DNA of 64,000 nt from Kryptolebias marmoratus (GCF_001649575.2 NC_051449.1:16481458-16545457); one strand, 5' to 3'. Numbered from the stretch's first letter, positions 1-13,476 are shown. Notes: generated by a model not told the origin, from the sequence alone. Numbers and translations: made by a program.

Positions 1-3000
1 GCATCAGCAGCACAACTGAGGTAGTTCCCGGCAAACAATTTACAGACCTCGGGAAAGTACTGTAAATGTGAATTTTCCCAGACTGTAATTTACAGCTACA
101 TCACTGTGGGGCAGCAAAACGTTATGGCTGGAGTCCTGCCACAGTTAGGGTTCAGCGGCTCAGAGTCCCTTCCATTTCATCAAACCTCCTTTGTGTCTAG
201 GACAGCAGGTGGGAGACCAAAAAAAAAAAAAAATGCCTGGAATGCTTGAGATGATAGTAGATGTGCACAGACATACACACCGACAAGCACCGAAGCGCCC
301 ATTCTCACACCCTTTGAACCTCCAGTCTCTGCGAAGACAAAGGGGGATTTACCTGCAGGCAAAAGGGGCAGCGTTGCCCAGGAGTGGGTCAGAATCTATC
401 AGTCTTTATCAGTTCGGTCCTGAAAACAATCAGTTGTCACGGCCAAACCACAGCACCAAGATGGTAATGGACATTTAGGATTATAGTCAATTTTACACAA
501 ACAACAACACGTAAAGTTACGCTTGATCATTATTTAGTTGACCTAAGCTAAGCCATAATGCAGAAAAATCTTAGTGCACGCCTGCTGCTTTCATAAAATT
601 TTGTTGAGTTCTTGGCAAAGAAAGTCCACCTTATTAAGTGATCATCAGCAAATGTGAGCGCCTCTGAGAAAAAAATCTAAGTTTTTGTTTAATTGTTGGA
701 AGCAAAGTTTGTTGGTCATCGGCTATAAGAGCCATAAGGGGGACTCCCAAACAACTGTGAGAAAGTGGAAAACATTCAGGACAGTTTCCATCCGTCCCTG
801 GAGTGGACGTCCCGACGAGTTCATTGAGAAGTCAGATCACGCAATGCATTAAAAAATAATAATAATTAAAATAATGTTCTTGACAGTAGAATTAGGAAAA
901 GACTGAACATTTGGAAGGACTCCCTGAAGAAAGCATTTTCTCCCTAAACAGAAAAAACATCATGGCTTGGGTTTATTATGACGTCACGACATCACAGCAA
1001 ATATGCAAACCTCAACATTTCTGAAACAAAGCCACAGGGACAGATGAAACCACAGTTGAAACATATGATAATGCACAACGATATAGCTGCCAAAGAAACA
1101 AACTCATTCCAACTAAAACCACAGGGTAAGGATTAAAGTTTGGGCAAGTTCTGCAGCAGCAGGACCTACTGTAAGCATCTTCAGCCACCAGCTTCTCTTC
1201 GCAACAGAATACTTTATGTGTCACCATCTGTCTGTCACGTGAAGCATGTACCTTGTTGCCTTATGTTCAAAAAGCTAATCGTTTTTCTAAAATGTTTACC
1301 TGTAATTAAATATTTCAAGCCTAAAAAGGCGCAACACTGTCTTTCTTTTATGGTCAATAAAAGTCATCCAACATTTGATGTGATTCAATTGCAACTGAAG
1401 TGCTTTATAGTACTTATAATACCAAATACAGCCAATAAACATGGGCAGATTTTAGATGGATTAATGCATATTCTCCCCGTTTAAAAGCACAAAATTCGCT
1501 ACAGAAAAAAAAAAGAAGAAAAACAGGCAGTTGATGTTTTTATTTTAAACAAATTCCCATTGAAATGCTGCTTTAAAACTGCAACATTACAGCAGCTATA
1601 TTTTGTCCATTACGGAACGTGGGCACTCCAATACTGAATTTCAGAAAACACAAAAGCTAAACAGTGTTCCCACAGAATTCACCAGAGATGAGGGCCTCAT
1701 CGGCTACTTCAAGCTTTATCTGATATTACAAAAAATAAAGAGTCGGCCTTTAAAAACATAGTTATATTTTGGGAGCAAATGGCAATGCAAACAAAATAAA
1801 GGAAATGAAGGATTTAGTTTTGTTAAAACTTTCGCAGTCGTTCTGGTTTTGTGACACTTTCATTTCAAGGATGGGAGAAGAGGAGATAATAAGGTGAGCA
1901 AGAGAGAGACAAGAACAGGAAGATTTAGATAAGGTTGAAGAAGATTTAAAAAAGGAGAAAGGTGGGGGAGGGGAGACTGAATGTCAAAAGGTTATCAGAA
2001 GAACACCATGACCCCAGGGTGGGATTAAGCCCAATCCTGACACAAACAGCTCAGAAGCTATTTAGAAGCTTTAGCTTTCAGAAGCAACATTTCACTCATT
2101 TTAGCATACCCATTTATCTTTGTGTGAGCCATTTTTACCTCCTATTCAAAGAAATCTAGGTCTAATCTCAACTGCGTAGCGCTGAGTGACAGATATTTTA
2201 GTCAGTGTTGACTTGATGTTATAAACAGCACAGGAACCGTGGGACACTGGAGAGCCCTACAGAGACACAGGCTGCTGGGACAATACCAAACTGACCCGGC
2301 TAAAGCTACAGATGAACTCGTGACTCTCGAAACACACAGAAATCACACAGGCAGATCCACTCAATGGTGTACTGTAAGGCATACAGCTCGCTTCAGATAG
2401 ACGCCCGCTTTGTTTGGAGTCGACAGGAGGTCAGAGGTGGACATCTGCAGAGGGATCGTTTCCATTACATCAAGCATCCGTGGTCATCGCTGCTGTATAC
2501 TGCCTACATCTCACCCCTCAAAACCTCCCGCCATCCTTTCACACTTAGTTCACCTCCGGAAACAAAATCTTTTTATTATTCCAGCTGAGCAGAGCAGCTG
2601 GATAAGGGAAGACACTATGGAGACTTTTCTTTTTTGATACTAAGAGCCTTTACCAATAAAGTCCTTGATCAAATTAGAACAAGCTAATCTCAATTTTTCA
2701 TCATCATTGCTGAAATAATGGTGAGCCTCTAATGAATTTAAATAATTTTTTTTTAAAAACAACCTTTTTTAATGCAAGTCTTTAAACATGAGACAAAAAG
2801 AGATGAATGATTTGACATTACTGACTTATTTAAATCAGCTTTGCACATGGCACTGTGCGGGTGTGTGTTTGTCTGTGTGTGTGTGGGTGTGTGTGTGTTT
2901 CTCCGCTTAGTGATGTTTGCTCAGCTGCGAGTGTTGTTCTCACTCGGGCTCATCTCCTCCTCAAATACAAATGTAAATGAAGCAGAAAAGAGCTTTTTTA

Positions 3001-3138
3001 TTAGCACAAATAAGACTGCTGTCATTATAACCACGAGGTCATCAGTTAATTTCACAGATAAGCTGATGTTCCTTTGTGTCGTTTCATTACACTCAGATCT
3101 GTTTGTCCACATCTGTTAGCTTCACTCTGAAATGTATT
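1..3138. other. Gene-poor region, left edge
   Basis: No exon or clear repeat recognised. A full CRE palindrome (TGACGTCA) is at 979-986 and short GT-rich runs are at 2861-2900. It may be an intron of the signal-peptide gene or lie beyond it. Confidence 0.5.
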
Positions 3139-3260
3139 AAAGCACACGTAGCAAACTCAAGGCCCGTGGGCCAGATCCGGCCCTAGTCAACATTTTATCT
3201 GGCCCCCAAGATAACATTTATTTGATTAGACCTGGCCCCTCCTGTTTGTGACGAATTGAG
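3139..3260 (+). repeat. Probable hAT-type repeat end
   Basis: CAAACTCAAGGCCCGTGGGC and CAGATCCGGCCCTAG, then CTGGCCCC repeats, resemble the GGCCCGYGGGCC termini of hAT-derived repeats. Only one end is evident. Confidence 0.4.
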
Positions 3261-3960
3261 TCTCTATCGCTACTCATTTTGCTGACAAAACTGAGTCGAT
3301 TCAGTGGTCTTCTCATGACCGTTTTCTTTGAAGCCAAGAAAATTAAGTTTTAATTTCTCAGTAATCTTTGATTTTGACACGGAAAGAGCAACAGACAAGG
3401 TCTAATTGGACCGATCAAACTCTTGATGATAAACAAAAAAAGTTTGGTTTTTTTCTGTATTTTCTCCTTGTTTCAAAGTTGAATGGTAGTACCTGTATGC
3501 TCCGATTTTTGTTGATGGCATTTTAGCTGTTTTATTGGACTGTAAAAAAGTGTTTTACTAAGAAAAAAATAATTTAAAAGCTGATGGTAGAGTAAGGCAC
3601 AAGAAATGTTTTTTAAGTTTGACCGACTTTTCTTTGTTCAAAAAAGTATGTTTGTTTAAAATAATATATAATATGTAACTGGGACAAGATATTTGATATT
3701 TCTATATGAATTATCATAGATATTATATTACATAATATTACATATTACATCTAAGTTATGTATTTTTTCATGAAATATTGATTGAGATTGGCTAAGATGA
3801 AGTTTTAAATTTTGGTCCCCTTGTGTAACTAAAAAAAAAGGTGGCTAGTAACTATCTTCAGTTAAATGATATCTTTTTTTGTCTACACTTAGCATCAAAT
3901 TTAGGGACCTTATAATTTGATCTGAAATACTGAAATTTGATTTGAAATACTCTGCTATAA

Positions 3961-3999
<39 letters not shown>

Positions 4000-4002
4000 T
4001 AT

Positions 4003-4450
4003 TTGGAAGCTAACATCCAGCTGTCTGATCACAACATGAATACGGTTATTACAGCATTGATCACCTCCAGGTTGGATTATTGTCACAATCTTTATTTTGA
4101 CATCAGTTCATCTGCTGCTGGTTCAGAATCCTGCAAAAAAATTTTTATCTGGCGCCAAAAACAAAAACAGCATCAATCCTGTGTTTAGCATATCTTCACT
4201 GACTTCCTATTAAAGATAACTGATATTCAAGTTTCGTAGTTTGCTTATAAAACTTTGGTTTAACATGGTTTTGATGCATCATTATATGTCTACACTCTCT
4301 GCCCTTATTAGATTTCTAGATCTTTGAACTCATCCATACAGCTCCTTTTGAATGTACCATATCCTAGACTAGTTAATAAGGAAGAATTTGTCTCTGTTGT
4401 AGCGACTACAAAGCTGTGAAACGCCTGTGTGCTGCTTTATTGAAGCTTTA
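4003..4450 (+). mobile_element. Decayed L2-like LINE reverse-transcriptase fragment
   Basis: The frame reads NTVITALITSRLDYCHNLYF, which matches the conserved VIHALVTSRLDYCNSLL segment near the end of fish L2-type reverse transcriptases. Further pieces follow with stops and frameshifts (near 4190, H-stop-LPIKD for HWLPI). It starts just after an A run and an AT repeat at 3963-3997, which are probably unrelated. Confidence 0.65.
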
Positions 4451-7400
4451 AACAGCTTATTTATTCTGGATTTTTGTAACATTTTGCTTTTTTACATATT
4501 TTGTCATGTATGTCCTTTAGTAATGTTTCTTAGTGTTACGTTTTATGTTTGATTTTGAAGAACAGAATAAATGAGGCTCAGTAAAGTCTTCCAGTTTATG
4601 ATCCCATTATGTTCCTGTTGGATTTCAGGTTTGCTGACAGACATTGTGTTGTAAACTGTGTGAAATGAAAGGCAACCTTTCGAGAAATGTGACAGGAAAA
4701 TATTATCTCATGCCTGTTCCACAGCTCCACTGGCAGAGAACCATCTACTGACCGCCCACAGAAACTGAACCACAAACATCTATTGTTTGGAGCTCAGAGT
4801 TAGGATGTTGTGAGTTTTTCATGTCCTTTTCTTTGGCTTTTCTTTTTTTTTGTCTTTTTTTTTAAATATCTGTAGCAGAGGCTTGCACAGACAAGTTACT
4901 ACCCCTCTGTAAAACACATTTACCTGTAGTTGAATATTCCTGTTACATAAAAACATTCATGTAGGTTTTTTTTTTTTTTTTTACTTTGCTCACATGACTG
5001 CAACTAAGGGTCGTTTTTGCTTCAAAGGGATGTTTAACATTTATCAGACAACTTATGGTTTAAAGGTTCAATCAGTAATGAAAAGAGAGTGACGTTTTCT
5101 ACAAAAAGTGTGACAACTGTTTGATATAAATCAGGTTTTTTCAACTGTATTTCTAATAAATAAATAAAATAGGTACAGTTTTCAGCCATCACTTCAGCAC
5201 TATATTCAGCATCTGGCTGTCTGTTTATTTCTTTTTCTTACAGGGTTCATTGGTTTTATTTGTATTTTTAAAACAATTCTCATAATGTAAACTCGAGGCA
5301 TCACTCATAATCAGTCATACTCTTAGCTCTCATTGTACAAGCATCTGAGATGGGTTTGTTTTTTGTTTAAATAATTTTAATATCATTCTTTGACCTAAAA
5401 CCTTTAGCCCTTTGACAGCTAAAGATGAAAAGGGCATAATAAATAAAATGTATTATTAGAGTGTTGGTTTATTTGAGTCTCGTGTTTCAACACCACTACT
5501 CTTAAAGGGGTTTCTTAATGCTAATTACACATTACAGTTTAATGTAAGTGAAAGAAAAGCTTACAGTAAATAAGATTTAATGTTGTTGATTGTAATATCA
5601 CTGGTATTATGTTTTATTTGTCTAAAATTCTTGTACAATCTGCAACATTGAATTAAAGTCCCTGAATATGTCACATCTTGTTTGATTTTATGAAACAGCT
5701 TGAAAGGTTTTATTAATTATTATTTTTAAAATATCTGCATTGATCTTATTGGCACCCTCATGTCTTCATCAAAGACATTATTTATTATGAATTTGTTGTG
5801 CCCGTCATTTTTAATGAAAGACAACAGATGAGTGCATAAGAAACTGGGATTGTTGGTTAAATAAAACATTAAACACCTAAAGCTATAAAGTTAAGTTTAT
5901 ATCAAGTTTAGCAAAACTGCATTCCATAAATAAAACACGTAACTATATATTTCTTTGAAATTTGGCTTAGATGAACCATCTTCCAGTTCAGGCAGTAAAA
6001 GGTGCATCTTTGAAAGACAACAACTGCGCACACAAGCAGCACATTAGCTGTTTGAACAATTGCAGAAAGTTTGAGAATTAGATAAAAGACCTTCTTTGTC
6101 TCCTTCGTTCCCTAAAGCAGTGACAGCAAGAAACATGTGCACAATGATTATGATTCATAGATAACGTTTTATTCAGAAACCATGGAAACAGTGTACCCAA
6201 ACAACAAATGACAGACATTTTGTGGCATCTCAGTGTTTACTTTTTGAAAACAACAACCCAATTCTATGTGGCCATCTTGAATTGGGTTGACTCCGAAGGT
6301 CCATCAGTTGCATGTCCAATAAGAGTTTTATTAAACCCCTCTACTAGTTCACAAGACGTGTTGCTTCCAAACAAACACCCACAGAGGCATGAGCAATTAC
6401 ATCATCATCCTCCTTTCATGGCAGCAGATAATAATAAACAGGTCAGAGTTACCTATGCTGCAGATTGTTTGACAAAATCCCATTTTTCAGCACTATTTCC
6501 TCCAAACACTGGCAGCAACCTGCATCATTTCTCTGAGCGTCACATCGTGGAAAATATGAAGGAGAGTTCAGTTTCAACGGAAAGTTCAAAGATCCTAAAC
6601 AAACACTCTTTCTTATTTTTAAGTTTCCAGCACGAGAAATCTTTTTTTTTTCCCCTACTCTAATTGCCAAAGAGGTAAGCCGTGCACTCACACAGCAACG
6701 ACACCTTTTCACAGTTGACCCATTGTGTCCAAACAGGTTCGAACCAAAGTCAATCTGACTGAATGAGCACATTCCAGATCGGACAGCGCTACAGTGTGGG
6801 CGTCCGGGTTCCTAAGAGACTGACGACATTTAGGTGAGGGTCCTTTTCATGCAGCTTTATGAAACCCTCGCCTGCCAGGTTCCAGAGTCATAAAACCCTA
6901 AAAGGAGCTCAGAGGCTGTTTTATTCCAGCAACATCAGAGACCAAACAAGGTCGGAAAGGGGAGAAAAAAATGGCCCCTGGCACAGGAGTATAATTAAGG
7001 ATTTCAACGCTAACAACTGTACTGAGCAGAAGAATAATGCCATGTGGTCCTACTGTACAGAAGAAACTCGTCAAAAACAGCCTCCCACTGGGCTCACCTT
7101 AAAATCATTTATATTGGCTAAACATGCAACCCTTTCAAAGGAACTCAACCAGCGGCAAATGGAAAGTGAAGGTTCCTTCAGCCAGAATTAAGGGTTTCCT
7201 CTCTATTTTTTTAAGGAGGGAAAAACAGAAGTTATGGAAAACCAAAAACATTAAGTACTCCTGAGCTGAAGTTACAGCAAAGTTAACATTTAGACAGAGA
7301 AATAAATTTAAAAAAAAATACAGTTAGCACTTGCTGGAAGGAAAACTGCAAGCGTGAGATAACTTTTTTGGTAGCTAACACTAAAAATGAATTGAAACGT

Positions 7401-7534
7401 GTATATTAGGAACTTTATCAGTCTAAATTTCGACATGAACATAAATGCGATTTACCAAAGGTTGATCATTCCTGAGAGTTTCAAAAAACTGAACAAATAA
7501 AATAAAATAAATCACTTTTTTATGAAGATGCATA
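4451..7534. other. Non-coding stretch, possibly with a minus-strand 3' UTR
   Basis: AT-rich DNA up to about 6100. A minus-strand AATAAA lies near 6168 with less AT-rich sequence to its right up to about 7200. No supporting coding exon was found, so this is only a hint. Confidence 0.3.
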
Positions 7535-7812
7535 GCACTGTTGCCTCACAGGTTTGCCAACATGGAGTTTACATGTTCTTCATGTGCACACGTGGGTTTA
7601 CTCTGGGTACTCCGGTTTTCTCCCACAGGCCAAAAAAAAAAAAAACATGTTTCTGAGGTTAATTAACTGGCAACTGTAAAAAATGCTCCTTAGATGTGAG
7701 TGCGAACGTGAATGAATGTTTGTCTCATTTGTCTTCATGTGTCCCTGTGATGGACTGGAGACCTGTCCAGTAGCTGCTGGAGATAGGACCAGCTCCCAGA
7801 TGGATGGATGAA
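7535..7812 (+). repeat. Common teleost dispersed repeat (degenerate)
   Basis: Shows the blocks GCACTGTTGCCTCACAG, TGGAGTTTACATGTTCT, TCTCCCACAGGCC, TGATGGACTGGAGACCTGTC and GCTGCTGGAGATAGGACCAG, ending in GGATGGATGA. This order is that of an abundant fish repeat; I do not name its class. Confidence 0.7.
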
Positions 7813-9289
7813 GATACATTATTTACCCTCAGTTTTGCCACAGCCTTTGATTTATGTGTCAGCACAGATAGTCTCATCCTTTTCAGAAACATACTGCTTT
7901 CCAATGTCAAGTTTGAATTATCCCCCATGGTGCTTTTTCATAACAACTTTTTCTATGGCAATCTGACCAGGTTAAACCTGAGTTTAAAGTGCTCAAAAGT
8001 CCTAAGTCATCCCTTATTTCTTTGCATTTTTCACCAAAGAAGCCAGACTTGCTCATAAACATTTAAAGTGATTTTGATCAACATCTTTCCAGATTTTTTG
8101 GAAAGTCTATCAAAAATTTACTTTGGATGTTGGCTGTTTTTTTTTTTTTTACTAATTTTTCCATACAATATCAGATCATTGTCAAATGAATGACGTAATT
8201 TTTTTTGCTTGTTAAGCCACGTAACTCTGACCTATGAATCATTCAAGGTTAAAAGGCTCCCAAACTCAATGAATGAATCAGTGTTGTGTCACACATAACA
8301 GACAACTTGGAAAATAACCAGTTTTAAGATTGCTCTCTAGTCTCTTTGTTACCAACGAGCTGTCACAAAGACACACTTTCCGCCATTTATTAGGTTAAAT
8401 TTATATTAAAAAATACCAAAGAAAACACAGTTTGTCATAAAAAAGTGTTCTAGTACCAAAAAAGAAGCACTATTAGCTGAAAACTTTCAGACATTGATTA
8501 TCTGCTGGAGATTTTTTCGTTGTTGTTGGTTTTCAGAATTGCCACTTCTTTTTTTGTCTTTCACTGATCCATTTTCCTCTTATTTTTTAGGAAGAAAGAC
8601 GGCATATGTTGACAGTGTAAAAGACAGCATATTGTGCTGCACAAACTGCGCAGCACTGTCATGGCCGGGTACAAGGACCGGGCAGAAAATGAGCAAAAAA
8701 GCAAGCCAAAGTTCAAAGAAAAACTTTGAAAGACCTTTAGAAAACCTGGAGAACTGCTGATCATGACCACTTTAAAAGATTACAAGCAAGTCTGGCTGCC
8801 TGCAGGCAAAGTATAAAGAAGTGAAGTTAGTGTTGTGATGAAACTTTTCATTCATCATATAGCACTGGGAGCTGAGATGGTGCTCCCAAGTAAATTATTA
8901 CATTTCTTTTTTAGTTTTTTAGATCTTTTTTTTTTTTTTTTTTTTACACAGCGAAGTGAATAAAACCTCAGGGCTGTGTTCCTTTCTTGCTAATATTTTT
9001 TTACAACTTCTGCACATGCATATGATCGAATTATTTGTTTGTTGCAACAATATTCCATGTTTCTCTTCTGTACTTTACCTCCCTTGATTTGCTCTCCAGT
9101 CCAGTAATAATGAAAATATTTCATGTATTGTTGGTTTTTTATGACTTTGTCTGAATAAACCCGTGATGAACATTGTTGTGTACGTGACCATTGTCTTTTT
9201 CTGAAGCGACAAAACTGCAGTTTGGTCAGGCATTGAACACAGAAATGTGACTTGAAAAATGAAGCGTGAGATCATAACATGGATGTGCA
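7813..9289. other. Non-coding AT-rich stretch
   Basis: Homopolymer T runs near 8140 and 8930; no gene, RNA or named repeat recognised. Confidence 0.5.
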
Positions 9290-9735
9290 CAAGAGAAGTG
9301 AAGAGGAGAGTTCAGACCGGGTGGAGAGGGTGGAGATGAGTGTCAGGGAAGAGAAGGTGTACAAAATGAGCGTGATGAAGGTACGGTTTGGAGATGGTGG
9401 CACTAAGGAAAAGGCAGGTAGTGGAGCTGAAGGTGGCAGAGATGAAGACGTTAGGGTTTTCTTTATTGGGTGGGACCAAAACGGACAGGAGTATATCAGA
9501 GGGACAGCTCAGGCTGGACAATCTAAAGACTGCTAGGCTGAGACATGTTCAGATGTGCAGAGGAGGGATAGTGGAGATATTGGACCAAGGCTGTTGAATA
9601 TGGATCTGCCAGGGAGGAGGAAAAGAGGAAGACAGTAGTGAAGGTTAATGGATGCAGTGAAGGAGGACATGCAGAGACTATGGGGTGGGATGGCTGCAGA
9701 CGGTCCTCTGTGGTGACCCCATCCAGGACACTGTG
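9290..9735 (+). mobile_element. Decayed 3' end of a LINE
   Basis: Nucleotide resemblance to the common fish LINE tail: CATGTTCAGATGTGCAGAGG near 9543, GCCAGGGAGGAGGAAAAGAG near 9609, GAAGGAGGACATGCAGAGAC near 9659 and TGTGGTGACCCC near 9710. Stop codons break the frame (for example near 9570 and 9637), so it is an old copy. Confidence 0.6.
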
Positions 9736-11956
9736 GGCCCGTCTACATGGAAGTAGCATTTTGTGGATATGCAAAGGTTTATTTATTTATTTTTTAAATC
9801 ATTTCAGCATTGCGTCCACACAGAACTGTGTCTTATGAGCCCCTAAATAGTATTTTTTGGAACTGGGATTCAGAGTAAATAAAAAAAATTAAAAAAAAAC
9901 TTTTAACGAAACGGTTGTGTTTTCATGTTGACTGACTAAACACAGCCTTTTAAAATTGATGATGCCACAGTCCTGCCTCCTGGATACTATCCCATGAGCT
10001 GTGTTGTTGTTTTACATGGTCTAACTCAGACAAGACGACACAAACTTTTTCTTGACTTGCCACATGTGCAACATCAGTCCTTTTCTGACATCATTTCCTC
10101 CATCTTTTGTCAGAGTAAGTGTCACAGCATTATTTGAGTTCCCAGCCTTTAACTTGAAAGCTCATTGTTCTTCCTCATCCCAAAGCAAACATCTCAAACG
10201 TCACAAACAGCCAGTTCAGTGAGGAGGAAACCCCTCACACCATTACCATACAAGCCAAACACTACACTTCCCACTCTGGTGCCGTGTTTGACTTGTCTGT
10301 CACTTCCAGCTACCCCGCTGCACATGCACACACACACATACAGATAAGATAAAGGGGATTAGTGGGTTATTGGTGGGAGGGTCTTCTCCCAAATAAACAA
10401 ACTATCACTCTCGTGCAGAGCTGCAGAAGAAGAGCAGCACAGCTGGGAGTCACAGAATGAGAGCCATGACAACAAACGCTGGCTTAAAAAAGGCCTAAGT
10501 CCCATATTTATTGGGTTTGGGAGAAGGAAGTCAGTTGAAATGCAGGTTTTTAACATCACATTTTAAAAACTGTTACATTTTAGAAAAAAAGTTATTTTAG
10601 AAATCACATTTTTTAACTAAAAGAAGACATCTGTTTAAGGATCAGTGTATTAAAAATTGGTGAGGTGATATTTGAAGAATATATATATATTTACAGTTAG
10701 ATTGTGGTTTAATCAGGACAGCAGCAGGTTATTCAAGTTATTACCACTTTGTATGTTTTGCAGTTTTTTGCACTCAAACTTTGTGGTTACAAAAAGAAGC
10801 TGCCTGCCGTAGATATGTTTGTATGCCCCCTGGCCTTGCTTTGTATCTCCACAGTCAATAAAACATTTAATCCATTAAAGTACAGTACATTTTAGAAAAG
10901 TCTGGCTTATGATAGTGTCTCATATGTTCAATTATGTCCTGACATATCACCTTGGTATGTGACTGTTTCTATATGGAGGCATATTTATGGCCATATTTAT
11001 ACATATTGTGACCATTTAGCTGAGTATCAGCGACGCACATGTGTCCAAAATGTCACATGCTGAGATGAAATGCCAGACACTAAGTACGAGGTGGGGGAAT
11101 GAAAAGGTGAAAGTGCAACCTAACTAGCACCAAATCGAGACCAGACCAATAAAGCTAAATGCCAGGACATTTCAACCCATGTTTCTGCCATTTTTACCTC
11201 TCTTTATGTGGCAAAAACCTGTGATAGTCCAATAAGAATGTAGGTAGGTAGGTATAAGAATGTACACACAATATAGTCAGGCACACAAATATTTTTAAAT
11301 TCTACAACTAGTCTTAGTGTTGATGAACCCACATAAATATATATTTTAAATGAATAAAGCTAATCTTGTTTCTCGGTTGTGTGGAGAATAGTGAAATACA
11401 TTTTTAATCCCCTCTTCTGTATTAATGTTAATATTGCCCTGTATGAATTAGGGACTTTTATTACATTTATGTCTAACTCAAACCCATCAACTCCCTCAAA
11501 AAAATCAACCTTAGTGACACACAAATGTTGTCTGATTCAGTCAACTTAAATATCAGTGAATGAATTGTCAGTAATTTATTGTATCAATATAAAAGGCTTT
11601 CATGATAAATTGTTGAAATGTTCAGTTTGTCAAATGTTCAATCATCTTAGGACAGAAAGTCGCTGCACTTATGGACGGAAACTACATCTGCAAAGAACCT
11701 AAAGATCGATATTTAACCCCCATATATGTGGTAGCTTCTACAAGGAGACAGATAGTTGCAAGTTTACCAACTTTAAATTGTTTTCAGTTCTAAAAGATGC
11801 CCAACCTAATGAGACTTTCTCATGAGCAAGAGGAAAGGCAATGTTTGACTCCTTCAGCAAAGCATCTGTTGGGTCAGTAACCCTGCTTTCCACCACTCAG
11901 TGAGTTGTTTCATGGAGATAATGTTGAGGAAAAAGCTGCAGCAGCAGGAATCTTAC
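9736..11956. other. Non-coding stretch left of the signal-peptide exon
   Basis: No further exon of the signal-peptide gene could be supported here. There is nothing beyond short simple repeats, such as TA near 10680 and CA near 10330. Confidence 0.5.
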
Positions 11957-12078
11957 CCTCTATAACCTGCAGGGCAGCAGCTGGCCAGCACAGCAGGGCG
12001 AGCAGCAGGGCGAGAGACCACCTGAGGAGACACATCAGGGACATGCTGGGAGCTGTGCTTGGTGCTGCCATACGTAGA
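11957..12078 (-). CDS. Signal-peptide exon of an unidentified secreted or membrane protein (partial gene)
   Basis: An ATG at 12071 opens a 38-codon frame, MAAPSTAPSMSLMCLLRWSL, then ALLLALLCWPAAALQVIE, ending at donor GAGG|GTAAGA in phase 1. The hydrophobic core and small residues at AAA are a typical signal peptide, with cleavage likely before LQVIE. The acceptor side has a long pyrimidine tract ending ttccaag. A second in-frame ATG at residue 10 could also start it. Phase-1 exit after a signal peptide is usual for Ig, EGF and other extracellular modules. I could not find the following exons in 1-11956 and do not recognise the gene. Confidence 0.6.
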
Positions 12079-12275
12079 CTTGGAAACACGAAAAAAAAAA
12101 GGAAAAAAAAGGATCACAGCAACAAGTTAAAATCACGAATTATGCACTAAACAGAATGCAAAAGCCTGTTCTGCTCTGAGGAGCGGTGAGGAACTGTGAG
12201 AAGATCTGAAATATTTGGGGAAAGTTTGCTTTGACTCTGTGCAGAAATCACTGAGATGAAAAAAAAAATTCTTAC

Positions 12276-12490
12276 CCTTGAAACATTTTAGTGAGTGAGT
12301 GAATAAAAATCCAGCTTTAGAGGGAACTCCGAGTGCATGTGTGTGATGAAACTCTGCCCAACACCGTGGTCCCTCTGTCCTGCCTCAGCCTGCAGACCTG
12401 AAGTCACCCTGCTCCCTCTCTCTCTCTCTCACTCTCTCTCTCTCTGTCGGCACAAAGACTCTCTCAGTTCAGAGTTGAACCACCGAGTTG
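12276..12490 (-). other. Probable untranslated first exon of the signal-peptide gene
   Basis: Donor CAAGG|GTAAGA at 12274-12275 faces the acceptor at 12079 across a 197-bp intron. The exon body is GA-rich on the minus strand (CT repeats at about 12413-12445 on the plus strand). The right edge is a guess and no TATA box is evident. Confidence 0.4.
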
Positions 12491-12984
12491 GGAAATTTGA
12501 CTCCCTCAAAAAAAAAAAAAAAAAAATACTTCCCTTAACTCACTCAGTAGACTCTTTCTCTTAACCTCCTGCTTGAGATAATTTCTTAACCTTCAAGATA
12601 ATATCATGTTAAATTTGTGCCATCATTAGCTGACAATCTGCTGATGAGACTTTTTGTATTATCTTGATCTCTTTGAAGTCCCGGTGAAAAACTTCAACTT
12701 CAGGGTTTCATGAGCTACTTTTAGTTGACTAAGAACTTGTCTTGGAGTCATGGAATTCCAAGAGGACTTGAGTAGAAACAACAGATTACAGTTTAAGTTT
12801 TGCTCATAAATGGAGTATCCTCCTCGTAGTGATTTAATGCTACCTGGTCCAGATTGAAGGTGGCTCGGCATCATTTTGGAAAACAGTATTTCTACAATTA
12901 GTCTGGTCACAAATTCTCAAATTTTGAGCACTTACAACCCTTTAAAAACACCTTGTATTTGTATTGATTATTTCTCTCTGGAAT

Positions 12985-13110
12985 TCTCGATCTTCCATTC
13001 ATCCATTTTTTTCCCCGTTGTTCTGTGCAGGATCAGAGAGGAGCTGGTACCTGTCTCTAGCAGCCATTTTGCACCGTGGACAGGTCGCAGCAAGTCCATC
13101 AGTCCTTTCT
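12985..13110 (-). repeat. Fragment of the common teleost dispersed repeat
   Basis: Reverse orientation: TTCATCCATTTTT, GGATCAGAGAGGAGCTGGTA, CCGTGGACAGGTCGCAGCAA and GTCCATCAG match the inverse of the repeat tail at 7740-7812. Confidence 0.6.
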
Positions 13111-13152
13111 CTAACCACCGTGCCACTTAATTCTGGACCTCCTCCATAGAAT

Positions 13153-13460
13153 TAATAGTGTGAATGCTAAACCAGCATTCACACAATGGCCTCCCTTTTG
13201 TTTAGTTTTTTTATTTATTGTTCCGTAAGTCTTTTGCGATCTAAGTACTTCTGCATACTCTGTGCTATTTTCGCCATTCATATATCAAAATATTCAGTTC
13301 TATTGGGACATTCTGGATATGATTTTTGTTTTTTGTAACTTTTATACTTTTCAAAATATTTACATTGATTTACAACAAGTTTCCCAATTGAAATACACAG
13401 AGATCTGTTCAATTTTTTGAAAAACTTTGTTCTCTTTGACTCAGCTCTCTAAAGTTGTCA
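13153..13460 (+). repeat. Unnamed dispersed repeat with palindromic head, copy 1
   Basis: Begins with AGTGTGAATGCTAAACCAGC and its inverted partner ATTCACAC, then runs into sequence shared with 47692-48000: ACTTCTGCATACTCTGTGC, ATTCATATATCAAAATATTC and AGATCTGTTCA. It runs up to the assembly gap. Confidence 0.65.
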
Positions 13461-13476
13461 ATATATATACCCCCCC

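Noticed and set aside
2921..3112. Minus-strand frame with several Asn-X-Ser/Thr sites followed by a hydrophobic stretch
   Set aside because: It looks like an ectodomain plus membrane segment, but it matches no family I know, has no convincing splice sites and codes largely from AT-rich simple sequence.
6208..6663. 151-codon plus-strand open frame
   Set aside because: No family resemblance and ends in poly-T-coded phenylalanine; likely chance in a non-coding stretch.
6725..6760. tRNA B-box-like GGTTCGAACC
   Set aside because: No matching A box, no cloverleaf stems and no acceptor arm around it.
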